25,172 nt of DNA from CAVZLD01 sp964522605 (lineage in GTDB: Bacteria; Planctomycetota; Planctomycetia; Pirellulales; Pirellulaceae), in the NCBI GenBank assembly GCA_964522605.1, contig CAZFWV010000063.1:1-25172 (forward strand), in the 5' to 3' direction. The notes beneath the pieces are model-generated. The model searched no databases. It was not told the DNA's origin and saw nothing but the letters and a program-made list of their open reading frames with translations. Each line of letters starts with the position of its first letter. Position 1 is the first letter of the stretch. A program made the translations under genes and the position numbers. Shown piece by piece: positions 7,427 to 13,943 of this stretch.

Positions 7427-8076
7427 GTCAATCTCCTCGACGCGTTTAATCGGCCAAAACGGCCACAGTGGACATACCGAAAGCGAGGACTCGTCTTAAC
7501 CACTGGCGGCAGGAGATTCATGTGTCCGAGAGAATGTTTTGCTCTAACACACTGCCCTTAAGCGGGTTACGAAAATTGTCGCATTTCGGGATCTTGCAGG
7601 ATTGCAGTGCCCCGACCGACCTCGCCGGGATCTTGATTGGCGAAAACGACAAAAACGTTCTCGAAACCGCAAGCTCCCGACAGCCCGATCTGCCTTAATC
7701 GGGGGGGGGGCCGGCTCCGATTCGACTCGTCGTTGATCGCGAGGAACGCTCGTTATCCAGTTCGACCCGGATGCGGTTCTCTCCCCAGAGCGCCAGGTCA
7801 TGGCGATGCACTGTTTCAGTCAGGGCAGTCCATTTACGCCGAGAAACACAACACCGAAAAATCCCGAAGCGCCAGCGAAGGGGGCCGGTTAGACGTGCGA
7901 CTGCGTGGACCTGTCCCAAGACTCAAGCCGCGTCGGGGGCTGGACGGTGAGAATTCTGTCTCCGCTGCCGACCTAACCCCTTCGCTGGCGCTTCGGGTTT
8001 TTGTGCCCACACGGAACTCGGAAATGTGCAACTACCAGAAGCGGCGACTATCGATTGTCCGGATGGAGAAAACGTG
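7427..8076. other. Divergent intergenic gap of 650 bases
   Basis: It separates the minus-strand sigma factor from the plus-strand DCC-family gene and should hold both promoters, but I see no convincing -35/-10 pair. Contents: a small GGCC-AAAAC-GGCC hairpin near 7450, a G10 homopolymer at 7701-7710 and a long inverted repeat at 7863-7997. Open frames across it lack any recognisable features. Confidence 0.55.
7863..7997. repeat. Perfect 21-bp inverted repeat bounding a 135-bp element
   Basis: The left arm (7863-7883), CCCGAAGCGCCAGCGAAGGG plus one G, is the exact reverse complement of the right arm (7977-7997). The arms enclose 93 bases. Outside them, AAAAAT on the left and TTTTT on the right extend the symmetry, with one unpaired base. 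From memory, 'CGAAGCG..AGCGA' repeats are widespread in planctomycete gaps. The shape resembles a miniature element, but I see no clear target-site duplication and no transposase. Confidence 0.8.
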
Positions 8077-8517
8077 ATGGGTGTAGAAGAAAAAGCTAAA
8101 AATTTTTCAGTGGAAGTCTTTTACGATGGCGATTGTCCGCTTTGCCGTCGCGAAATTGAGCTGTTGAGGTGGCTCGATCGTCGCCGGCGGATCCGCTTCA
8201 CGAATATCGCTGCTTCGGATTTCGACGCGGCCTCAGTGGGAGTCGATTGTGACGATCTCATGTCGGAAATCCACGCTCGACTACCTGACGGATCGTTGAT
8301 TCATGGCGTCGAGGTCTTTCGGCGGTTGTATCAGGCAATCGGATTGGGCCCGCTCGTGCTGCTATCTCGGGCGCCGATCGTTTCTCATCTGCTCGAGTTT
8401 GGATACCGCGTCTTTGCCAAGAATCGTCTGAAGTGGACCGGACGCTGCTCCTCTGGAAACGGAACTTGTCGGGTTGAGACTTCCGAATCGACGTTGAAAA
8501 ACGAAGTGGCTGCCTAA
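8077..8517 (+). CDS. DCC family thiol-disulfide oxidoreductase-like protein (DUF393)
   Basis: A 146-residue protein of the DUF393/DCC (YuxK-like) family. The name-giving motif DGDCPLC is at 17-23, after a first beta strand (SVEVFY), giving a thioredoxin-like CxxC pair at C20 and C23. Later family features are RRIRFTNIAASD (about 39-50), DGSLIHGVEVFRRLYQAIG, and a C-terminal KNRLKWTGRC with a further Cys pair. The reading frame is open from 8026, but the ATG at 8077 has GGAG about 8 bases upstream and places the family domain at the N-terminus. The members' redox substrate is not established. It stands alone on the plus strand, divergent from the sigma factor and convergent with the EEP gene. 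Confidence 0.92.
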   Translation: MGVEEKAKNFSVEVFYDGDCPLCRREIELLRWLDRRRRIRFTNIAASDFDAASVGVDCDDLMSEIHARLPDGSLIHGVEVFRRLYQAIGLGPLVLLSRAPIVSHLLEFGYRVFAKNRLKWTGRCSSGNGTCRVETSESTLKNEVAA

Positions 8518-8675
8518 GCTCGGAGCCGCTACGGCATCGCGTGCTTACGTGAGCCCGGGTGGCTTTTTCGGAGCATCGTGCGATCCACCGGACCTCGGGC
8601 CAGCGTCCGGAGGCCCGCGCTTTCTTGCACTGTTCGGCGTCACCCGAGTGGATATCGCCGCTTTTCGAGCAGTGG
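8518..8675. other. Convergent gap with a weak terminator-like hairpin
   Basis: Between convergent genes there is a short AGCC-CGGGT-GGCT hairpin followed by TTTT (about 8553-8571). The stem is only 4 bp, so this is a weak candidate plus-strand terminator. Nothing else is recognisable. Confidence 0.25.
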
Positions 8676-9401
8676 TCAGAGCAACTCGAAATCTGCGATA
8701 AGTGGTAGGTGGTCGGAAGCTTCCTGAGCGAGCCGCATGCGAGACCGGTAGCAGTGGTGGCAGCGAAGATCTCCACGAAAATAGATACGGTCGAGTGGGC
8801 GGAGGGGGCGGACTGCGGGAAAAGTGTGGACGAGTCCGGCGGCGGAGGCTAACCCGGCCGGTTCGAGAATACGGCGTCCCAACGTACCCCAGACGTCGTT
8901 GAAATCGCCGCCCAGAATTAAAGGGGTATTCTGGTGCGTCCGCACGAACAGCTCATCCAGCAGCAGACGCCGGAGCTGAACGCGACGTTCATACCCGGCG
9001 AGGCCCAGGTGAAAATTGAACAGGATTAAGGAACGTTCGTGATGGTCGGTGCGTAGGTGGCAGCGGACAGCCAACGCGCGTCGACGCTTCTTCAGGGGAA
9101 CCGTCAATTCGATATCACGTACATCCGAGATAGGAAAGCGACTTAGAATTGCGTTGCCATAATGGCCTCGACGCAAGCGCACGTTCGCTTGATACGCGCG
9201 GAACTTAAGCCCCAACGCGTCACCGAACCAATCGACCTGTCGGTGCCCCCGTGACCTTGGCACGCCATCATCCACTTCCTGCATCAGGACGATGTCTGGT
9301 TCGTAGTGGGAAAGAGTCTCGACAATCCGTTCTGGACGGTAGTGACGATCAACGCCACCAATGCCTTTGTGGATGTTGTACGTGATTATCTGGAAACGCA
9401 T
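8676..9401 (-). CDS. Endonuclease/exonuclease/phosphatase (EEP) family protein
   Basis: A 241-residue metal-dependent phosphoesterase of the EEP superfamily (the DNase I / exonuclease III / inositol-phosphatase fold). All main active-site motifs are present: TYNIHKG (N9), MQEVD (E42), GNAILSRFP (82-90), FNFHLG (H131), GGDFND (D166, N168), RPLDRIYF (D204) and the terminal SDHLPL (D230-H231). Its size is that of the small single-domain bacterial members, such as E. coli YbhP. No signal peptide is visible, so it is probably cytoplasmic. It begins 52 bases after the stop of the gene at 9454-10398 on the same strand, suggesting co-transcription. The substrate (nucleic acid, phospholipid headgroup or phosphoinositide-like) cannot be decided from sequence. 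No strong Shine-Dalgarno precedes the ATG. Confidence 0.93.
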   Translation of the reverse strand: MRFQIITYNIHKGIGGVDRHYRPERIVETLSHYEPDIVLMQEVDDGVPRSRGHRQVDWFGDALGLKFRAYQANVRLRRGHYGNAILSRFPISDVRDIELTVPLKKRRRALAVRCHLRTDHHERSLILFNFHLGLAGYERRVQLRRLLLDELFVRTHQNTPLILGGDFNDVWGTLGRRILEPAGLASAAGLVHTFPAVRPLRPLDRIYFRGDLRCHHCYRSRMRLAQEASDHLPLIADFELL

Positions 9402-9453
9402 GGGGTCAAATCATTCCGAGCCAATCTTCGTCGGAGATTCTTCGCATTCAAGT

Positions 9454-10398
9454 TCAGGATTTCTCAGGGGATTCTTGGGTGATCTCGGCAAGTTCCTCGA
9501 GCGTATCAATGTCCTTTGCGAAGGACACGATTTCGGTTAGGTGAAAGACAACGGGGCGCGGTCCTGCGGTCTGACGCGCCGGACGATGCAGGAACGCGGT
9601 TGCGATGGCCTGTTCCACCTGGTCAATCGTCGCGGTCTTCCGACGATAGCTGCGATAGCCACGCCAAGTCGAGTAGAGCAGGGATGCGGTGACGATCGGC
9701 GGCTGGAGCTGGAGCACTTCCCGAATGTCTTCCAAGACTAGTCGGCCTAATCCGTGTGCGATCATTCGCAGTCGGCGTTGCCAGAGTTCCCGATTTCGGT
9801 AACGGTAAGCCAAGTTCAGCAAATAAATCGTAAGGTCCATTCGCAACGCAGCGGGCCGTACGATTACCAAGTGGCCGGGGTAGAGCGGCAGCAGCGGGGC
9901 TTCGTCGCGCGGTCGAAGCGGATAAACGGGCTTCCACGCGCTCGCTCCCATTGCGGCAGGTGTCGCGTGGACTAACTGAGTCCAGAATAGCGCATCCCGG
10001 TGGGGCCAATACCCTTCCTCGAGCAATCGAGCGAAATCCGTGGCAGTGGGTAAGATATCGCAGGTCGTTAATGCGACGGGCTCTTCGGGCGCGAAACGTT
10101 CCGCAACAAGTTCTGCGGTTCTCTGAAGCGTCATCGCCAGGTTTCCCTCGGCGTTGACGATCGGCGCTTTGATTCTCAGGGCAGAATATACCTCACGCGG
10201 ACCGACGACCAATGGATCGCCAAAACACTCCGATGCATTGATCCGATCGATCAATTCGTCGACCAGACAGCGGCCATTGGCGAGCTGTAACGCCCCCTTG
10301 AAGCCCTGCAGCATCTGCTGCTTTGCCATACCTTTGGGGGTCGCCGATGGCCGCTGATCGCTTCCGCCCAAGACGATGATCGGGATGCGTTTTGACAT
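9454..10398 (-). CDS. Uncharacterised protein, nucleotidyltransferase-like fold suspected
   Basis: A 314-residue soluble protein that I do not recognise with certainty. Its N-terminus resembles GT-A-fold NTP transferases (MobA/GlmU-like): a first strand with glycine turn (IPIIVLGGSDQRP, 5-17), a lysine-containing patch (PKGMAKQQML, 21-30), a helix with VDELIDRI, and a later ALTTCDILPT (109-118) where such enzymes place a metal-binding Asp (D114). The exact LxxGxGxR signature is absent. The C-terminal half (about 180-300) is rich in Arg, Tyr and Leu and shows no known domain. It lies upstream of the EEP gene with a 52-base gap, so both may act on one phosphorylated compound; this is inference. 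The start at 10398 has only a weak AGGGG nearby. Confidence 0.85.
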   Translation of the reverse strand: MSKRIPIIVLGGSDQRPSATPKGMAKQQMLQGFKGALQLANGRCLVDELIDRINASECFGDPLVVGPREVYSALRIKAPIVNAEGNLAMTLQRTAELVAERFAPEEPVALTTCDILPTATDFARLLEEGYWPHRDALFWTQLVHATPAAMGASAWKPVYPLRPRDEAPLLPLYPGHLVIVRPAALRMDLTIYLLNLAYRYRNRELWQRRLRMIAHGLGRLVLEDIREVLQLQPPIVTASLLYSTWRGYRSYRRKTATIDQVEQAIATAFLHRPARQTAGPRPVVFHLTEIVSFAKDIDTLEELAEITQESPEKS

Positions 10399-10460
10399 GC
10401 CCCTATCGTACCCGACGAAGGCGGAGTCCGTCCCGCAGAAGCTCCAAAAAGAAAGTCCAT

Positions 10461-10964
10461 CTACTTCTTCAGACCGCCGAAATTGCCGTAGTAGTTGTTG
10501 AAGTACGGCAGGTTGTTGTTAAGGCTGCTTGGGGACGGCAGAGGGACCGGCGCATGCATCGGACCGGTCATCGGGTAGGCGGGGGCGGGGGCCGCTGGCG
10601 CGGGGCTTCCGGGACGGGGAGTTTGGGCCGATCGCCGCTGGACTTCGGGCAACACAAAGCGATAGTAATTGTTGACCGAATTGGGGTCTGGTCGCCGGGC
10701 CAGATTCAAATACGGGCTGAGGTTTGGATTTCGATAATAGTATTTGTCAATCGTGTAGTCGCGAACGTTTACCGGTGGTCGGTGGTAGTTCTGCACCGAC
10801 TCCATGTAGTAGTCCGAATACGACTTCTGTGGTGTTCCCGTGGACGTGCGAGGAGCAAACGATTGCAATTGTCCCTGCACGACGGTCACGCTACCGGTCG
10901 CCCAGATCGCGACCATCAGCAGAGTGCAACGGAAGTGGACCGAACTCTTTCGCCAAACACCCAT
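10461..10964 (-). CDS. Small secreted Tyr/Asn/Pro-rich protein
   Basis: A 167-residue protein beginning MGVWRKSS, with a signal peptide whose hydrophobic core is CTLLMVAIWATGSVTVV, ending near residue 31. The mature part is low-complexity: Tyr-rich patches (KSYSDYYMESVQNY, DKYYYRNPN), a segment NPNLSPYLNLARRPDP then NNYYRFVLPEVQRR (79-111), an Ala/Pro stretch (about 117-147) and an Asn/Tyr/Gly tail (LNNNLPYFNNYYGNFGG). From memory, the 'SPYLNL...NYY..V.P' pattern recurs in small secreted planctomycete proteins of unknown function. The ATG at 10964 lies 7 bases after the stop of the ChbG-like gene, so translation is probably coupled; the longer frame from 11024 would overlap that gene and bury the signal peptide. 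No enzyme motif is visible, so a surface or structural role is only a guess. Confidence 0.85.
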   Translation of the reverse strand: MGVWRKSSVHFRCTLLMVAIWATGSVTVVQGQLQSFAPRTSTGTPQKSYSDYYMESVQNYHRPPVNVRDYTIDKYYYRNPNLSPYLNLARRPDPNSVNNYYRFVLPEVQRRSAQTPRPGSPAPAAPAPAYPMTGPMHAPVPLPSPSSLNNNLPYFNNYYGNFGGLKK

Positions 10965-10971
10965 GGGCTTT

Positions 10972-11955
10972 TCATTCCGCGGTTTGCTCAACCGGACCAC
11001 CTTCAAAACGCCGCATGATCTCACGCCAATTTGTGGTCTGAATCCCTTGCTCCTGCAGTGTCTGCTGCACCATCTCGTCTTTCAGCAGTTGATGTTCCCA
11101 AACCCGTTGCTGCCAATCGGACGTTAATCGCTCCAATCCGGGACTCGCCACGGCCGGGTGGATCACGATCTGAGCCAATCCCGGGGGTAAGTTTTGCAGC
11201 AGTTGGCACAGTCCATCCCGCTTCTCTTCGTAGGTGGAGGCGACTGGCATGAATTGTATGTCATCAACCTTCGGTAGCGGATAGTTGCGTACGAGTTCGA
11301 TCAGGTCTTCCGACAGGGGAAAGCCCTGTTCGCGGAAGCGCTGGATCAGTTCGGGGGTCAATTCGACCACCGGAGTCGGGATCCAGTATTTCTGCGAGGT
11401 GCGCAACAAGATTGCCGCCAGGTCGGTTCGCGCAAAGACGGTGCCGTAGTAACCACTCAAATGAGTTAGGGGGATTCCGGCCGTTCGAGCGCGATCAATC
11501 TGGGCGTGAAGCTCACGTTCGACATCTTCCGGTGTCGCGAAACATGCTAACTGAAACACGGTCTTCCAGGGGAATCCATCGCCATCCACCAAACTGGAAG
11601 TTGAATCGTGTGCGGCCAGAAACTTCCAGGTCAGACGATCGTGTGGGTTGGTCAGGGCAAAGTTCAGTCCCACGTCGTGACCGGGATTCTCACGGCACCA
11701 TGCGGCAAAGTCGTTGAACCAGGGACCCGTCGTCACGACAGACACGGATTGCAGGTGGTGTTGGTCAAGCAGTTCCTTTGCTGCATCGTTCATCTCCCAG
11801 CTGATCCCCATTTCGTGGCCGGCCAGAATCAGCACGCGGGCACCGGGGGGGTAGCCAAGTTTTTCCGCCCAGGTTTCGGCAGAGGCGAATGTGGGTCCGA
11901 TCGCCACCAGAGACAAACCGAGGGCCAGGGCCCGCAAATTTGTTGTCAAGCACAT
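10972..11955 (-). CDS. Secreted ChbG/HpnK (YdjC)-like deacetylase homologue with altered active site
   Basis: A 327-residue exported protein; the signal peptide runs to about residue 26 (GPTFASA). The body follows the ChbG/HpnK carbohydrate-deacetylase layout: RVLILAGHEMGIS matches the family's first strand, VSVVTTGPWF the second, and GHDVGLNFALT, SLVDGDGFPW, ELHAQIDRARTAGIPLTHLSGYYGT the rest. The usual metal or catalytic motifs, as I recall them, are ADDFG, GxHxxLT and DSHxH or DSHMGT. Here they read AGHEMG, GLNFALT and SGYYGT, so the expected Asp and His ligands appear lost. It is therefore probably a non-hydrolytic relative, or an enzyme with other ligands (H and E in AGHEMG could still bind metal). 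GGAG lies 10 bases before the ATG. The stop is 7 bases before the small secreted protein gene. Confidence 0.8.
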   Translation of the reverse strand: MCLTTNLRALALGLSLVAIGPTFASAETWAEKLGYPPGARVLILAGHEMGISWEMNDAAKELLDQHHLQSVSVVTTGPWFNDFAAWCRENPGHDVGLNFALTNPHDRLTWKFLAAHDSTSSLVDGDGFPWKTVFQLACFATPEDVERELHAQIDRARTAGIPLTHLSGYYGTVFARTDLAAILLRTSQKYWIPTPVVELTPELIQRFREQGFPLSEDLIELVRNYPLPKVDDIQFMPVASTYEEKRDGLCQLLQNLPPGLAQIVIHPAVASPGLERLTSDWQQRVWEHQLLKDEMVQQTLQEQGIQTTNWREIMRRFEGGPVEQTAE

Positions 11956-12471
11956 GGGCGACTTGCTCCGTTTCCGTTAGTCAGAATCACTCCCGAGACG
12001 CGTCCTCGGACTCTCAAATTTCGAGCTGACGGAAAACCGTCTCGGATTATCCGAGCGAATTTTCCGAACCCCTGGAGAACGGCCCAGGGGGGCGCGCGTC
12101 ACCAGACACTAGTTTTATAGGTTGTTCCCATGACAGAAGCCAGGAAGACGGCGTTCGATCCCCGCCCTGGCGACGTCGAATCGGCCGCCTGCCCTGAGGC
12201 GACGACCTGTTTCGCCAGCCGTCCGGGTCGTAGCGGTTCGTCGTGACGGGGTGCGGAGTTGGGTAGAGTGCTCGCGATCGGCTGCCACCAGGAAGCGAAT
12301 CACGCAGCTCGTCGTTCCGGCCGAGAATCGTGTCGGGCCTCTGCATCGCTGACGGTGAAAATGTTGTTCGCTCGGCAAGGAATTGAGCGACTAACGGAAG
12401 TCCGGCGGATTTCGCGCGACTCCTGGATCCTCGAGAGCAATGACCGCCGAATCATGACGAGAAAGGTGCCA
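11956..12471. other. Intergenic gap of 516 bases with repeat copy 2
   Basis: No supported gene. It holds the upstream region of the ChbG-like gene and the 53-bp repeat copy 2 (12348-12400), which lies 71 bases past the DUF1501 stop. No T-tailed hairpin that would terminate the DUF1501 transcript is visible. Short open frames lack recognisable features. Confidence 0.5.
12348..12400 (+). repeat. 53-bp intergenic repeat, copy 2
   Basis: Matches 5747-5799 over the whole length without gaps (47 of 53 identical). The hairpin here is TCGCTCGG (12368-12375) with TTGAGCGA (12383-12390), with two G-T wobble pairs and loop CAAGGAA. One of the differences from copy 1 repairs a mismatched pair and two turn G-C pairs into G-T wobble pairs on this strand. 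Confidence 0.75.
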
Positions 12472-13938
12472 TCAGGCGATTAGTTCCTGGATGACTTGGC
12501 ACGGTTCTACGCCCGTGAGTCGTTGATCGAGTCCCATATGCTTGTAGGTAAATCGTTCGTGATCGAATCCCAGCAGTTGGAGGACGGTTGCATGGAAGTC
12601 GTGGATGTGCACCGGGTCCTGAACGATGTTGTATGAAAAGTCGTCCGTTTCCCCGTAGATCGTTCCCCCTTTCGCGCCACCACCCGCCATCCACATCGTG
12701 AAGCAACGCGGGTGATGGTCTCGGCCGTAATTGTCCTTGGAGAGTCCGCCTTGCGAGTAGATCGTCCTGCCAAATTCGCCGCCCCAGATAATCAGCGTGC
12801 TGTCGAGCAGGCCCCGCTGTTTCAGATCCTGAACAAGCGCCCAGCAGGCTTGATCCACGTCGCGACATTGATCGGGTAGTCGGCCGGCGACGTTCGCGTG
12901 CGTGTCCCAGTTGTTGTGATAAACCTGAACAAAGCGAACGCCGCGTTCGACCATGCGTCGGGCGAGCAACATCGTATTCGCGAATGTTCCCGGCTTCTTC
13001 GCTTCGTCGCCGTACAGTTCGTACGTGGAAGTCGATTCCTGAGACAGGTCCGTCAGATCAGGTACGCTCGATTGCATTCGAAAGGCCAATTCATATTGTT
13101 CGATCCGTGTGATCGTTTCTGGATCATTCAGTTCTTGATGCGTCATTTGGTTCAGTTCGCGGAGTCCGTCCAGTGTCAGGCGACGAACGGATTGCGGAAC
13201 GCCCGGCGGATTCTGGATGTAGAGGATCGGGTCGCCGCTTGTGCGGAAACTGACTCCGGCATGTGTACCGGGAAGATAGCCGGACGACCACAGCCGGGCG
13301 GAGATCGCCTGCACCTGTTCGGTGTTCGTTGGCTTGGCGACAAGGACGACGAACGTCGGCAGGTCCTCGTTCATGGATCCGAGCCCATACGACGCCCAGG
13401 CCCCCAGACACGGCCGGCCGGTAATCTGATTTCCCGTTTGCATGTACGTGATCGCCGGCTCGTGATTAATCGCTTCCGTGTGCATGCTACGAATGAAGCA
13501 CATATCGTCGACCATTTTCGCCGTCCACGGCAGCAACTCGGAAACCCACATTCCGCATTGTCCATGTTGGGCAAACTTGTACTTCGACGGTGCGATCGGG
13601 AATCTCGCCTGGCCGCTGGTCATTGTGGTCAGGCGTTGTCCCATCCGCACGGAGTCGGGAAGATCCTTATCGAACCAGTCCTGCATGACTGGTTTGTAGT
13701 CGTACAGGTCAATCTGGGACGGACCACCGACCATGTGCAGGTAGATCACCTGTTTGGCACGCGGTGGAAAATGCGGTTTCGCGGAACCAGGGAGCGGCGT
13801 TTCGATCGAGGGCTCACCGCGGGCGCGCTGATCGGATCCAAGGAGTGACGCCAGTGCGGCCCAACCGACGGCGTGCGATCCCTGGGCAAAAAAATGGCGT
13901 CGCGTGATTCGGCGTACGAATTCCGTGGAACGACTCAT
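12472..13938 (-). CDS. Tat-exported DUF1501 protein
   Basis: A 488-residue protein of the DUF1501 (sulfatase/alkaline phosphatase-like fold) family. A twin-arginine signal TRRHFFAQG (R13-R14) opens the sequence, followed by a hydrophobic stretch to about residue 35. Family blocks are VIYLHMVGGPSQIDLYDYKP, NHEPAITYMQTG, YHNNWDTHAN, IIWGGEFGRT and GRDHHPRCFTMWMAGGG. The ATG at 13938 starts 5 bases after the stop of PSD1 protein 2. A GTG at 13947 would instead overlap that stop by four bases (GTGA) and add three residues; either way translation is coupled. DUF1501 genes are regularly paired with PSD1 genes in planctomycetes. The biochemical role is unproven; a secreted hydrolase acting with the PSD1 cytochrome is the usual guess. 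Confidence 0.95.
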   Translation of the reverse strand: MSRSTEFVRRITRRHFFAQGSHAVGWAALASLLGSDQRARGEPSIETPLPGSAKPHFPPRAKQVIYLHMVGGPSQIDLYDYKPVMQDWFDKDLPDSVRMGQRLTTMTSGQARFPIAPSKYKFAQHGQCGMWVSELLPWTAKMVDDMCFIRSMHTEAINHEPAITYMQTGNQITGRPCLGAWASYGLGSMNEDLPTFVVLVAKPTNTEQVQAISARLWSSGYLPGTHAGVSFRTSGDPILYIQNPPGVPQSVRRLTLDGLRELNQMTHQELNDPETITRIEQYELAFRMQSSVPDLTDLSQESTSTYELYGDEAKKPGTFANTMLLARRMVERGVRFVQVYHNNWDTHANVAGRLPDQCRDVDQACWALVQDLKQRGLLDSTLIIWGGEFGRTIYSQGGLSKDNYGRDHHPRCFTMWMAGGGAKGGTIYGETDDFSYNIVQDPVHIHDFHATVLQLLGFDHERFTYKHMGLDQRLTGVEPCQVIQELIA

Positions 13939-13943
13939 ATTGG

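Noticed and set aside
7834..8031. Small open frames across 7834-8031
   Set aside because: They run through the perfect inverted repeat, and their translations mirror its arms.
12140..12175. A TpsiC-like stretch (GGCGTTCGATCCCCGCC) suggesting a tRNA
   Set aside because: The flanking bases do not form the T-arm stem (C-C clash next to the loop), and no acceptor, D or anticodon arms can be built.
12898..13848. A long plus-strand open frame opposite DUF1501
   Set aside because: The translation is Arg/His-rich with no family features, and the minus strand carries all DUF1501 motifs.
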